From the NCBI GenBank assembly GCA_008508345.1, contig QNGE01000999.1, positions 138,215 to 202,214 of the forward strand: a DNA stretch of 64,000 nucleotides, given 5' to 3'. The translations under genes were made by a program, and so were the position numbers. Shown one piece after another: positions 34,011 to 47,607 of this stretch (the first letter of the stretch is position 1; the number at the start of each line of letters is the position of its first letter). Below the pieces are notes generated by a model. That model saw only the letters and a list, made by a program, of their open reading frames with translations, made no database searches and had not been told where the DNA came from. Source of the DNA: Paragonimus westermani (taxonomy: Eukaryota > Platyhelminthes > Trematoda > Plagiorchiida > Troglotrematidae).

Positions 34011-37000
34011 TACTGATCAATGCATCACAAACCTTACGTTAGACCGAATAACCAGTACGAAGGCAAAAACTGAGCTGACTCATGTTGAATCAACTGGATT
34101 CATTTCTATCTATCAACACTCAAATACTGCTCGGTAAATTTGATGATCTACGTGACTAACTTGTTAAGAAGTCTTGATCATGGGGTGGTCGATTAGTGTT
34201 AAGAGGGTAGTTGCTGTAACTCCTCTGTATGCAAACGTGTAATCTGGTTCTTACTCACAACTGAACATAGCTGAGTGCCTAGCTGTGAGAAGGTGAATTC
34301 GCTGACGCACATGAGAACGTGACCGGAATTCACATCTCGATCGTAGTGGGGATGCACAATGCTGATAAGCCCTAACAGGAGCAAAGCTGGAGTCTGGTGC
34401 GCTTTCCCAGAAGGAGTTAACTGAAAAGTCTGTGCAAACGCAAAAGTTGCGTCCAATTGCAAATAGTGTTCAATTCAATTCAGCTAAATACCCTGCCACA
34501 ACCAGCAGCATTGATATCAAATGAAGACTGTCTGATAACGAGTGAGTTCAGTATGAAAAGTAACTAGGCAGGGCGAACGATGCTCGAAGAGAGTATAGAA
34601 GAAGGTTGACTGGTTGTGTGTTTCTGTTTCTGTATTAGTTAGAGAGTGAAATAAATTAGACGGTTTTCAGCCGTGAAGAAAAAAGCCGATCGTTAAAAGG
34701 CGCTAGCGCGTAGCACGCCATCCTGAAGTAAATGAACGGACTAAAAAACATACTGATATAACTGATGATCGCACATGCAGGTTGCTTGTGATAAGTAACA
34801 GATAGACGCAGAAATTACTTTTGGGGACTGGAGTAGAAAGGAACCAAGTGAACGTTACCATAGATCGACCAGGTAGAGTTTTGAATACCTCAATCAAGTC
34901 AGCGTAACCACAGGGTTAAGCGACACGTACTGCAAGCGGCAGTCCATGACCAAGAAGAATTTCCACCCATAACTGGGCCTGTTTGTTCGAAGTTCAAGTT
35001 TAAGGGAAAAATTCGAGTTAAGTCTAACAGCAGATGGCCACCTGCATAGCGTTTTTTAAGCTAGGATTAAGCCTTCTCTCAAGTGCGCTTAGTTCACTGA
35101 TAATCGGCCCAACTTTTCAAGTTTACCTGGGAACGCGTTCATTCCAAGCCTCCTCCGCCCCATTTAGTGGTTCGTCTTTGGCGCGTTCAGTGGGAGTTAC
35201 GTTTATTATGAAAACGAGTGGCAAACCCGTTGAGTTGTTTCCATGTGAGGGATTACCGTGAAACTGCGGGGAAGATCTCAGGGTGAAGTCAGTCGTGGTT
35301 TCTTCTCAAGAGATCTAGTGCTGGTTGGAATGTTTCAGTCATCGACACATCATTTGTTGACAGACTCAAACTGCTACTAGAATCGACAGACCTCGTTCGA
35401 ATACGGCCAGGGTTGGCTTGAGTTCGCTCAGACTGCAATCAGTGCAAGGTTGGTAGTAAATGTGCACAAACTGAAGTTTATTCAATTCAATCGGCCATCT
35501 TTTTTTCATTCAAAACCGTTCAAATCTTTCTGCAACTTATTCGCATAACTGGGTGAATTTACCCCCTAGCAGATTGTATTGCCGTCATCTTAAAGGAACA
35601 CTGCCGATTCGACCACGCTTGGTGCTTCTCATACAATCGATATTTACAACCATGGACTCACAATGGATTCTTACAGGAAGCCTATCGTAACATGAATTTA
35701 ATCTGATACTTGACTGTTCGAACCGGGAATTCGTGTGACGGTCCCAAACTAATAGTTCATACCAGATGTACGCACACGTACATGTTACTAAAGTACACTG
35801 ACATCATAAGCATTGTAGGGTTTGGACGGGTTAACGAATTATATGCACACACTGATGGGAGTTCAGTACCAACTCTTTATTGCCGCACCAGGCTAAGCAC
35901 CAAGCTAAAAGCATTAATACAAACTGTTTATGAACTCAGAGACATATAATGATAAGTTTCATTGATAACACCTTGGCAGACTGCAGAATGTGTCCACTTC
36001 TGGTGTGGGAAAAACACTGAACGTGTTGGTGCCGTCCATTTTACGGCCTGTCTAGGGTTTGCTCTTAGAGATTGGTGAAAACGTGATTTATTTTGAGAAA
36101 CCTGGTGATGCCTGAGCAAAGAATTGAGGTTAACAGCCACTTTGGAAAATGTTCACTAAAGTCAGTACCAACAGATAGACTATTCTTTTCAATGTACCGT
36201 TCATACAACTAATCGGCAAAATCGCCACTCACGTTGGATACGACCTGATCACTATGGTGCCTTTTGCTCAACGACATTAGTAAGTTAACTGTGTGTCGCA
36301 TCGTGTGAAGTTTAACAGCGTGAAAAATTTGGCTAAGTGATTTTGTGCAAGTGTTACTCCAATTAACTGACTGATACATCGTCCATAAATGGTATCTCTA
36401 AGAAGAATGCTTTTTAGTACTGTTAAGAAAAAACGTTCCTCTTACTTTGTTCTTTATTTCTGCTGACAACCGTTATCTGGAGAAATGCAAATCATTCAAC
36501 GTAATTCACCGTCGGTGCACACTCTTGAAAATATTGAAAACAGGGCATTCATCAAATCATTAAGTTACGTGGGGAATTGTGTACCAGCTAGTAAACTTTC
36601 GCTCCTTTTAGAACGACCGTGAGGTCTAGCCGTCGTCGTAAGAGGATGAAGCAAGCGGTTGTATCAGTGCTATGATGCGTCCCATAAATCAATCACAAGG
36701 ATTTCGTAGCATATACGTCTGTAAGGCCGGCTGCTGTCAAGTGAATCTTCGACCATTTTGAAGCCTCACAAAGTGGCCTACTCACCAGCACATGAACAAA
36801 AGTTAAATACGAAACAATGACGATCCGATATAAACTTGGTTTAACTGAATTCTCTTTTAATCCGCGTGTTGATATGTACATGGTACTTTGATCAGTTTAA
36901 TACAGATTGTGTTGAATCCGTTACTAAGCTTCCGATTTGCACCAAAAGGCGCTTATCTTCATGCTAGGCCACAGACGGAGCGCTAGGCAGACGAACAAAC

Positions 37001-37339
37001 AAAACCACTATGAGCAGTTGGATCAAGTTAGGCAATGAAATCGCAAACGACGACCTTATGTATTGACCGTAGATTTCATAACTAGTTGTTCATTGCGAAA
37101 TCTTGTTGTTGATCATGGCAGTCGCCAAATATATTTTTCCCGTCCCGGCAAAGTTGCTGTTAACTATTTCACAGTCCGTAACAACAGGTATTGCAATTCA
37201 GATTGTCAGCTCTGTGCTGGCACGAGTATGGGGACAAGAGACAGTAACCGCGTAGTTTCATGCTGCACGCCTGTAAACCAACATTCCATGATCACCATCA
37301 CCCTTGTTTCGAGTCAACAAGTGAAGATAATCTGAACAA
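34011..37339. other. No supportable gene; one orphan exon candidate
   Basis: Part of the largest EPS8-like intron. Besides the exon candidate at 35127-35263 the frames are short and featureless. Confidence 0.45.
35127..35263 (-). CDS. Orphan exon candidate (phase does not fit EPS8)
   Basis: A 137-nt open segment between a strong acceptor (cttccccgcag) and a gtaaac donor. It encodes FHGNPSHGNNSTGLPLVFII, NVTPTERAKDEPLNG and AEEAWNERVP. It starts in phase 0 and ends in phase 2, so it cannot be inserted between the EPS8-like exons at 47.5 and 29.5 kb, which join in phase 1. It may be an exon of a nested gene, part of an unrecognised old element, or chance. Confidence 0.25.
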
Positions 37340-37470
37340 AGTAAGAACCAACAACTCTTAATTGTGTAAGCCAAATTTATAACCCACTACAGCACCGGTC
37401 TCATGAGCAACATTTGGTTTGAATCTATTTCGGTTTAGCTTCACCTGATGATTCGAAACGAGCATGAGAC
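37340..37470 (+). mobile_element. Decayed hammerhead-SINE copy C
   Basis: caccggtctcatgag (anticodon-arm like), a B box tggtttgaatc (37415-37425), then 20 bases later CTGATGA (37445-37451), ttc and GAAAC (37455-37459). The distance from B box to hammerhead core and the ctcatga element match copy A. Stem II has been deleted down to three bases, so this copy is dead. Copy D shares the bases upstream of the B box. Confidence 0.5.
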
Positions 37471-40400
37471 TGAATTGTCCGTTTGAAATAAAACACACAT
37501 AATGTTATAAAAATATGTATTCTATCCCTCGCCCACCTTCCAACGCGCAAGTTGACCATGTAGAGGGAACATTTGAAGTGCCGCCTAAGTAAGTTAAGAA
37601 CCATACGCCAAGTTATCGCAAAGCATCGCATAAAAAGTGACATGGCAGCAAAGTAGCTTCAAGAAGATACCGATTTTTCGCTAATAATGAACTTGGCTTC
37701 CCGAAAAGCGTTTAGGAGCCCTGAAGAAGTGTATTTTTAGCGTCTGACTCAATGATCTAAGAAAGCTAGTATAGTAAACTCATCATGATGACCGTTTTAA
37801 AAAAAAAGTTTCGAAAAGCAGCAATTGACTACAGTCTCACGTTCGGCTGGGGCTCATCCACAATGCTCATTTGGGTCAGATAGGGATGTGATTTCCATCT
37901 GCTATAATCACATTGCGCGTGTGTATGCGGCTGCTAACCTGATTACACATTAAACTCATTGAGTCATCCCATCGCCTATAAGTGGTGTGAAGGCTACTGG
38001 CATGTAGTCAATACTGATTAAAAAAAACCGATCGCACATTATTCAAAGTCACTTACAAAAACCTAACTGTAAATTGCCTATGGCTGTATTGATCGGAGTT
38101 AACGCGAATGTCACTATAGCTTTTGTTGAGGTTATCAGACAGTCATGAGAACTAGTGGTGCACATTATTTAAGAATGTTCAGATGGAATTTTGTTTTTGT
38201 CTATGGTACGTGATGGTTGGATTAGAACGTTGAAGCGAATATACACCGCTGAGAGAAGCTAGCAAAATCAAAACGTCGCTCTACTCAGGTATGCCTATGC
38301 AAGGCCATAGAAAACGTTCACCGGAATAAAAATGTTGCTTTCCAAAGATAGGTGGTGTTGAGCTTACCCAAACCGTAGTGTCTTCATCAATAGTCAAACC
38401 GTTTTTCGTGGACATGTAATAGTTATGCGGTCAATTACCATCGATTACATCGGTTGCTTTGCTACCTTTTTCGTACTAACTGAAATGCATCTGGATGAGT
38501 TCAGGCATATTTGCGATGAATGACGTTAATGTTTGTTGGTCTGCCGTTCAGACTGACCTTGCCAACGGAAACAACTAACGACGTGCACTGTCAGTTTCGT
38601 GTGTTCTCTTCTTTCAAGCTTATGCACAATACAGTTCAGAACAAGTAGGGATCGCCAATCATACGACACAGACAAGGTTCCATTAGTATTGAAATTGCAA
38701 TCACTGATCGATATTTCGCATACCTGAATTCACACGTGTGCTCTTGAAATCCACCTGACTGAGTTGGTTCAGCATGATACACATAGATGAGAGTGTTTAA
38801 AGTCAAACGGGTTGTCACACACAGAAACTGAGCTAACGGTTCGAAAAGACCATTTCACAACGGATTCAGGCCTTATTTTACCAATGCATAGTTTGCTGGT
38901 GAATTGTTGTACAAGAGCGTAACGGATGAAGGCCACAGAATAAACAGACCTCGACTGTCAAAGTGGTTTTTTTGTGCGCCAATGCACACAAAAGTGGGAT
39001 CTCTAAATTCCGCATAAATTCATCATTTGCACACAAACAACGTATGCTGTTCACGCACATTACTAGGCAACTAAGAAGACATTTGATCTAAGTCAATCAG
39101 AAACGACAACATCAGTATCATAGTAGGTGGGAATGGAAACATCGTCAGAAGACGTCAATTCAGGCAACTATGAACAGGGTACATGCTCGGATTTTGGCGA
39201 TCCTGTCCTCTTAGTGTAAAGACCTTAACACACGGAATATTCGCCTATCTGGTGGTAAACACTTTTTGACATAATCGGTTTCAATCCTGGCAATGACAAC
39301 CAGTAGCTCACTGTATGACTTGTTGCAATGATAAACGCTGTCTCTACTGCTGTCCAAAATGGCTTGGGGAAAACGATCAGGATGCATAAAGCATATACTA
39401 ACGTAAAGGGTATATTTCTGGATAGCCAGTGCACTTGTGTTTCAACGTCTGCCAAAAGCATATCGGCTTCCATCAGACATTTGCCAGCTTCTAATAGTCA
39501 TGGATGTATGTGAATGAGTCTAGGAAAACTAGTGTATTTCTCATGATCGCTTCCTTATTCACTCAACGTCCAAAACCCTATCATGTTGACTGTCAAGGAA
39601 GTTTGACTTAAAACAGCGAAACAAAACTGGGCATAGTGGTTTCAAGCGCTCAGGCCATACACATCAGAGTTGCTTACTGCGTAACCGACAAAATTCGGTC
39701 AGCGTCAGTTAACATCAGCTAACCTACTGAGGTCTGACAAATGTAAAAGCACGGCCCCTTCGCGATTCGTCTCACTCTGAATCACGTGCATCAACTTTTT
39801 GGCAACGACTAGTCACGTGTTCCATGCTGAACACTGTTCATCCTCGGATTACTTGATTTCCTCACTACACTCCTGTACTCGTCACCACCCTAAATGATCA
39901 TCAGTCACACAGCCAGTACTGTAAACAGTTGGACAAAAACTTTATTGGGGTTGTTTTCATTGGAAAGAGAATTCAAACCAAGTGGAATGTTTCATCTTCT
40001 GATGATTGCGATCTCAACTTGAAATATCTGGCTATCCTGTATGGACGGTACTAATGCTAACTGGTCTTGCAGAAGGTTATCGTGGACCAAACCACAGAAA
40101 GCGAGCTCCAGTGAGACTAGCCAGCTTATTCTAGTTGACCAGACATGCAGAGTCAAGCAGTGGAGTGTACGAGTTTCTGGTACAATGTAAAGTGATGCCT
40201 GCTGAACTCTACTAGCCCGTGTTGTGCGTACAAGCTGTCAGTACAGAAAACTAACTTGCTATGGCATTTCCGATTGAATTGGGTCCAACCTGCCTTTCTG
40301 TTTCTTTTGTCACTATGCTCGTAGCATATTTAAACAATACATGTACAAGCGACGAGACAAGGTAACGTGTGCACATCTCACGGGTACGTCTCCTGTTCAC

Positions 40401-41449
40401 CTTGGTGAGGTAAATCAAAGAAGCACAATAATCTGCCTATCGAGCTTCAGTGAGTGTAGCACTGGGCAAGTTAGGAGAGTTGAATCGCGAGTCTGTCGAA
40501 TTGTTGGCACTAGGAGAGTCCAACAAAGTTCAGTGGCAAAAGGACTGACATGTAGCACATAATTTCCAGTTTTCACTTGTGTATTGGATACCAATGTGCT
40601 TCATACACACATTCGCATACCATTTCAGTTCATCACCTATGGTCATCGTACAGTTACGTGGGAATTTCAGCAGCCATCTATTTTACTGTAACAGGACATC
40701 CATTATGGCGATATAGAAATTGTCTCTCAACAAGATACTGGAATCGGAGGCATTTTCGATGGAATCACTACAGTTAGAAGCGAGAAAATCCTGAGTACGT
40801 TAGGAACTAACGGTGAAAAGTGAAATTTGTGAAGTTTAATTTTTTTTAGTGAATTTTAAGAATCGATGGATGTTTGATAGGCTTAATTGCGAAAAATCTC
40901 CGCGACAAAAGCCAGCTATCTATATCCGAATTATAACTCCAAACAGGGAGTGTGGCAGTTTAAAAATTTTCAGAACTGGACGTTTTATTGAATTAAGACA
41001 GCGATGCGCCTACGTATTCAGGTTCAACGGAATCACAATAAGACGCCAATCATGTGATGTTCTCCGGAGTAACACTTCGTACATTCTGATCCCAGAAGAA
41101 ACCACTAGCAAACTTGACGACCTTCTCCATCTCAAGTGCCAGTTGGTCACCGGATGACTACGTATTCATTTTTAAAAATCCTGCCTACTCAGTGTTGTTG
41201 GTCTCCATGCGAGTTTATCGAGAAAAAAACTCCGGTCATGTAAGCTGAAGCCAAACAACTCTAACCTCAGGCGGATTAGTGTCAGCATAAGTTGGAATCA
41301 CTCGAAGAGATACACAAAAGGTTGTGGCCCATTGTGAATGACCTATCAACTGTTTGTTGAATCAGGTATATGAACTTTTGTAGTGCAGTTCTGCGACATA
41401 CCGAAATGGGCGTGACAAAAGTGATTTTTGATTCATTTTGTCTCGTCAC
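37471..41449. other. No supportable gene
   Basis: Part of the largest EPS8-like intron with only short frames on both strands. Confidence 0.5.
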
Positions 41450-43025
41450 GTCATCATTTCTGACGATATGTCAGAAATGTTACAGCGCACGTAAATGGCA
41501 ACCCCCTCATTAGGATTGAGGTTAGCCATACCACCACAGAAAATTGAAGAACCTAGGCTACATGCCCACTTTAGAACTCTTTGCGACCAACTTCAGGAAG
41601 ATTCATCAAAGTCTGAGGAAACTCAAAATTGGCTGGAAGCACAACTAGTGGATTTCGCCCACAAACACCAGAATTACAAATAAAAGCTTCACAACCTACT
41701 AATATCAGCATACTTTCCACGTTTGAAGGAAATAGGACGAAATGAGAACCTGATGGTGTTAAGTCCGGACAAAGGCTAATGGGTTTTGAAATACCTGGAT
41801 AAAATGTCTGAAATTCATAGTGACACTAGTTAGTTTCTGCCGGATGATAATCCTGACAACGTTCAGGAGGTGAAAAAGGAAATCCGCTGCAAGTTGCCGA
41901 TAACTCATGTAATCATTGCCAATCAATATAGGCCGATGGAGCCGATGGGCACAAGCATGCTGTACATACAAGAACTGCCCAAGACCTACAAATCTAATGT
42001 TCCATATCAGTCCATTGTTTCCACGTGTAACAAATTGCAAAATAAATCATCCTGTCTGTCTAGCTGATTCCTTTGCACTAACCAGAAAACAACTCACTAA
42101 GTACAGTGTGAAGAAAAATTATGAACCTGTGAATTGTATAGGTGGTTTGAGTGTGTGGGATAAACCAACGTGTTCATTTGAGGTGACCTTTCTGTTTGCT
42201 AACATTCCGCCTCCTGAAACAGTCGACAGCATTTGCAAACTCACTGTAGGCAGCATTGCTCCCTTTCCCATCCCGATGATCGAAATGAAATCATTATTAC
42301 TTTCGTGTACACAAAATATAAGGATCAGTTTTCAAGCGTATAATTTTTGGCAAACGAACAGGGTTGCAATGGACAGTCCACTGGGTCCACTTCTAGTGAG
42401 CTTCTTAATGGCTAAAGTAGAATTCACATTGTGCGAAAGCCTGTCAAAACCAGTGTTGAAAAGATGCCACATAGTTGAAATCCTAGTTATCTTAGGGAGC
42501 TCGAGTGGCTCAAACACGTCGTTTTTGAAGTCAAGTTGAGCTCAGTCGAACTTAAAGTTAAAGAAAGAGAACGGAATGAACCACTGTCTACCGTACCTGT
42601 ACATCTTATTCATCCGAAGATCAGATGACACGATAGGATATCCGTCTACAGGAAGCCCACATGAACATGATAGTGCATGAATTTTGAAAGATTCTGTCCG
42701 CTGCAGCACAAATCACGGAGGACTTGCACGGAAGACAACCTGCAGTCGGAGTTAAGTTTACTGACGAACGCACTGCAGGCCAACGGGTACCCCTTGCAAT
42801 TCATCAGCAAGTACAGTAACACCACTATCCCAACAGAAGAATTACCGACGGTACTAAAGAACTCCCGTTTCTAAGGGGCAACTGGTCTTCAAAGACAAGG
42901 AAGAGTTTGGCAGCCGCCGTATCCAGAACTTATAACGCTGCGGAACTGTGTGTAGTACACAGAACCAGAACTTTACCAGTTTCCTCTCCTGTAAACAAAT
43001 AGTCGGAAAATGCTCGACATTCCGG
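41450..43025 (+). mobile_element. Decayed Penelope-like element (nearly complete RT)
   Basis: The 5' end has LGLRLAIPPQKI, then LEAQLVDFAHKHQNY and VLSPDKG (the N-terminal PDKG box), then SFEVTFLFANIPPPETV (the SFDVxSLFTNIPxxETV palm motif), FQAYNFWQTNRVAMDSPLGP with LLVSFLMAKVE, and near the end LAAAVSRTYNAAELCVVHR with TRTLPVSSPVNK. Frames change several times and stops occur, so it is dead. Catalytic YxDD is degraded. The sequence stops before the GIY-YIG domain. The AAVxRTYxAAxL motif marks a lineage different from the 19.5-kb element. Confidence 0.75.
41452..41476. repeat. Inverted repeat with hammerhead-like core
   Basis: atttctgac, then gatat, then gtcagaaat is a perfect 9-bp inverted repeat. 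The same bases read CTGACGA, tatgtca, GAAATGTTAC, similar to CTGATGA...GAAACGTTTGC in the 3' region of the Penelope element at 21.3 kb. It lies just upstream of the first recognisable codons of the decayed Penelope, where a pLTR hammerhead would be expected. Confidence 0.45.
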
Positions 43026-46000
43026 TAATTTTTTATTTTCACTTCCTAATTCTCTCTGTTCAAGGCCTTAAGCCATGAATTCCACCCCGTAGAAATTCGA
43101 CTCGTTTAAAAATAACTACATATTTATATGTTACATATGTTACATTGGAGGACATCATATGATTTGTGTTTCCTAATTGTTTGATTCAAGTTCATCAAGG
43201 GGACGATTTTTTGATGAGATTATTCGGGAAGTTTCACAAAAGAGGGTTTTCATTTTAGGCCATCTAACTGGGCAAACATCAAACATTACGTAAGGATACG
43301 CCTGTCAAAAGAAATAAGCTTCTTAACGCTTATTCCAGTAATTTCAAGATGGGAACATATGCGGTTATTTGTTTGACACAAGCCCCAGCAAGGGAAAATG
43401 TGTAGTGACCCATAATGTAAAGGAGACAGACGGGAAGAGGAAAAGGTAAGCTGGTGGTACACTGTTGTGCTGAAGCTACCGTCAACCACATCTTACTTAA
43501 TGATGGTGGAATTCGGTCAACTACGTGACCTTCGTTCCCCTGTCGATTACAGCGATTACAGACGAAGGCCACATAAGGTAGTTATAACGTACGGTATTGT
43601 TGGTGATGTGTTGTCCTCAGTCCATTGGTTAAAAAAGAAAGTCTTCCATAAGCTCAACTGCTCAAGAATGCTTGTTTCACTTGGCAGTATACATGTATCT
43701 AGGCCTAAAGAGTGTGTAAGAAATTAAGGGTCAACGTAAACCAAAATGACGTACGTAAAAGTTATTCTGAATTGAGAAGGGGCTAGGAAGAAAACAAGGA
43801 GTCAGTGGATGCGTCGAGTTTTGGAAGGTCAGCAATAACAAGGTTGTGAATGGAAGAAGTTTGTAAAAGAAATCAGGCGGAAGAGAAGTTCATGAACAAT
43901 CTACCAAACAGATCGCACGTTTATTTTGGCATGCAAAAAACGACAGCCGATTAACGAAACTAGTGACAGGTCGAGAGAATATTCACACTACCGCAAATAG
44001 GTAATGATCAGTGACGGAAGAGACAAATTGAGTCCATGAGGTTAAACCTTAACACTAGTTGTCTCATATATCATCGTCAATTCGTTGCCTCATTGTCGCA
44101 CAAGTTTTCCAACCAACCCGAGCAACACAAAGGATGTCCTTAAAGCCAGGTATTGTGTGGTGCACAAAACACAAGTCGAAATCAGGAAGGTGGAGGACGA
44201 GTAATTGCGCTATTTATCAAGATGTTTCGGTTTCCCGTCCCCGGCTATTCATCTACCTCCAGTTTCTCTGCTGAAAATGTTAGCAAAGTATACCCAAACA
44301 ACCATGCGCAAACGCTAACCATCAAAGTAGGACAATCGATGGCTGCCTTACAGGTTACCCGGGAACACGTACATGAAGTGTCTTCCGAAGAACTTGCACA
44401 AAATGATCCATTTTCGTGCAGTAAAGCACATCCATGCAGACATTTAAGTGTTTTCTATCGAGCACACCTTCCATCCCTAAATGAGCTCAATAAAGCTGCG
44501 TACTAACACTCTTTGTTTGCAAAATTATCATGGTTACTATCAAAAGACACTAGTTGGGAGTGAGTACGCTCTCAGTTTCAATTTTTGCCACGTGTTAAAC
44601 ATTGTAAACTGAATCATACCTTCAGTATCATCCCAATCTGTAATGATTCACAGACTACGGGCAAAGTATTAAACAAGCCGATGGGATTAATTCGTTAAAT
44701 ATCTCAAGCGGATTGCTATTTATTTCGAACACACTGAGACATTTTTACAGAAGCCCTGTTGAAATATCACGAGTTAGTTGAACGGATCGTTGGGAACTAA
44801 TAGATGTTCTAAATGCACGGAGACGTTCATTTTATCCCAGTCTTGTCGAATAATCAAGCCAGCAAGTGCACATCATTATTTTCCTCTCGCTCAAACTTTA
44901 CAAGCATCACTCTGGCTTGTCGTGTCCCTGAATCACGAATTTCATTGCCATAATGCTCCGAGAAACTTTCTCAGTCTTCCCATTACAGTTGTTACTCGCG
45001 ACCTGTTACAAACCCACCGGACTGAGATATCTCACAAAATTAATGAGAATTAAAGGAGTTATTTGAATCGACTAGTCATTTAATTTATGGACACGTATGA
45101 GCTCGTATAACTAAATATCGAGTACCTGAACTGTTATGATTGAATATGATTGATAGAGGTAGATTTGCACAGCTCAGTGACGGGAATATCTCAGACTTAT
45201 GCTCACAATAGGTCCGTTCAACTTGACTATCACCAAGAATTTGATAGAATGGCACGTGACATTCTTCATTAGGAAAATCACGTCCCAGGGTGTCGAGAAA
45301 ACAAGCATGAGGGTTCTAACAAAGAGGAGTTGAACGGCTACAACGATGAAGACGAAAACGATCGATTAGACAGAATCATCAAAATTTGTTCAAGCCATCC
45401 AACCATACCTTTAATGAGAGTGAAAGAGTGGACTTCCGATAATAAATAACTGTGTGGATGAACTTAGTTTGGTAACTTCATCAGCAAGTGCTTGTGTAAG
45501 GAACAATGAAAGTCAAGCGAATCGCTCCACAAAATCTGGAAAAGAGCATAGGAAAGTTAACCACATCCTCTGTGTTTCATTGCGAGTCACTAAAACAACA
45601 AAGTATCTCCGACTATCAGTCTAATTCAAGTTGTTATATGTTGTTTTATGTTCACTTTAAATTCATATTCGCAGACCACAGGTGATGAACGTGTTACCGG
45701 TCGTCACTACCAAGAATCTCTGGACGTGAATGCAGAGATTTGGGTAAAAGTGTGAATCAGTAGCAAAATATACACGTTATTGAAAGCATCAATTTTGCGT
45801 GGTGGATGGAGGCAAGTGGGAGACAAATAAAGCATTCTCCGACAGGACCAAACAATTTCCCGTAACGAAAGAGTAATTCTTCGGGTCAAAAGCACTGTAA
45901 TCCAATAGAATCCGGTCGATTTGTGCTTGAAACAGAGATGAACAACTTGCTCCTCTAAGGACCATCAAAGTATACGTTCATTCATAACAAATACTATGGT

Positions 46001-47480
46001 CTTGAGAAGACTCGGTTTTAACGAAATAACAAGGACTTTCTAATGAGAGGTAACCTTTGAGTGTTTCGCCGTACTGTCGAATGGCTCTCGAATGTATGTC
46101 TACTGAGCGGCTTTTTGAAAACCTGTCAATTTAACCAGACCATGTGTTAGGCAGAGCATTCTAGAGTGGGCTGTCCTTGAGGGACAGGAGTTCGTGTTGC
46201 ATTTCATTTTAAAGCCAACCTTTTTATCTGGCTCGAAGAGAAGTAGCATCAAATTTGTCCCGAATGAAAAAATCCCAAGCTTCAGGCAAAAAACTAAAAT
46301 GCGTTCAAAGGCGCCAATAACGTTTATCCTAACATGGAGACAGGCATGTAGGCGAAGTTTTATATACGTGAAAGAAGTAGAAACTAATGGATGCTATTCA
46401 GTCGCCGACACTGGACCATTGTGAATATGCTAGGTGACACGTTCCAGACAAGGACAAATTTTGCCAGGCTGGTCGTTGCCATAACGCAGACTATCATAAT
46501 GAGGTGGTTGCTATAACGAAGATAATGTTTCATTACCATGAAGTGGACCTTACCGCTCATCACAACGAACACCTTAACACGACAGGTTTCGGAATGAGGA
46601 ATGATTTGCTCGACTACACACATTTAAGTTTGTCTTGCGGAAATTTACTGAACGAACTTCAGTTAGAAATCATGTGGCATCACAGTCCGCTAGCTCCATT
46701 CGTCCTTGGCAGACTGCAAACAGTGGAGGACCATTGGACGGAACTAAATAGGATGGCGTTGACTACAATTACTGCTCAGAATAGACGCCGACTGAACACC
46801 GTTAAGACACGTCCGGTTAAGTGGGACGCGTTGTGACAATGATATTCCCCACGTATGAGATACTCTAAAATGTCGTTATTATCACGACCCTGCAGTGCAT
46901 AAAAAATCGTACAAACCTTGGCTTCAAAATAAAGAACAAACCATTGGTTATGAACCACCCGGAGAGAGAAATGGCAATGTGAACTTCAGGCTAAGATGGT
47001 GATACGTGATAAACATTGCGAATTGAGTTAGAAGGGGAGTAAGTTTCATAATAAATAGGGTGACAATACTAACAACGCGACGAACTATTTTCAAATCTCA
47101 TAACATTCATTTTAGCGGCCTTCTACTACACAGGCTTAATAAAGTTGGTACCGATTTCCAACATAGTGGTGCTCCTTAAATGATAAGATTAAGCAATGAA
47201 CTGGTAAACTAACGATTCTTGTGACTAGGTTTTAAAGTATGATGGTCTAGCTCATTTGACATTCTTCAGGTTGATTCTGCATACAACTTTCTCTGAAAAA
47301 CCGAATACGGAGATTATCTTGTCAACAAACAACTTATAACTAGTGAGAAGCGAATAATCAGACATCCTTTTGTGGAATATTATCAACTGGTTCATCAATG
47401 GAGAATATACCAACTGTTATATCTCAAGTATGTAGAAGCATTCAGCTGAAACAAACAGATATCTCCGGAGCAATGCTTAC
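43026..47480. other. No supportable gene
   Basis: The upstream part of the largest EPS8-like intron. Frames such as 44153-44506 and 46504-46836 are open but show no family signature or flanking splice signals that I trust. Confidence 0.45.
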
Positions 47481-47607
47481 CTTCCTGTGAATTGGCTCGT
47501 TTCTTGATAGCTTTCTCCAACCGGCTCTCGAAGCTTTCGATATCATCGATGCAGCGATTCAGCATATAGAAATGTCGACCATACGCATCAACCACAGTGT
47601 TTAACTT
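47481..47607 (-). CDS. EPS8-like: EPS8-like exon: conserved helical segment
   Basis: A 127-nt exon between an acceptor ending gttgtag and a strong donor (gtaagc). It encodes KLNTVVDAYGRHFYMLNRCI, then DDIESFESRLEKAIKKRANS. The pattern of a short leader, LNxxxDDIExF, then a basic amphipathic helix matches the EPS8 segment that follows the PTB linker (ILNHILDDIEFFITKLQKA in vertebrates). It starts in phase 0 and ends with one base (G), which joins AA of the next exon as Glu. The predicted helix is highly charged and may pack as a coiled coil. Confidence 0.78.

Noticed and set aside
44153..44506. 117-codon plus-strand frame (EGGGRVIALFIKMFRFP) considered as an endonuclease fragment.
   Set aside because: Only a short GGG-x-A resemblance to APE endonucleases; the rest does not follow the family order.
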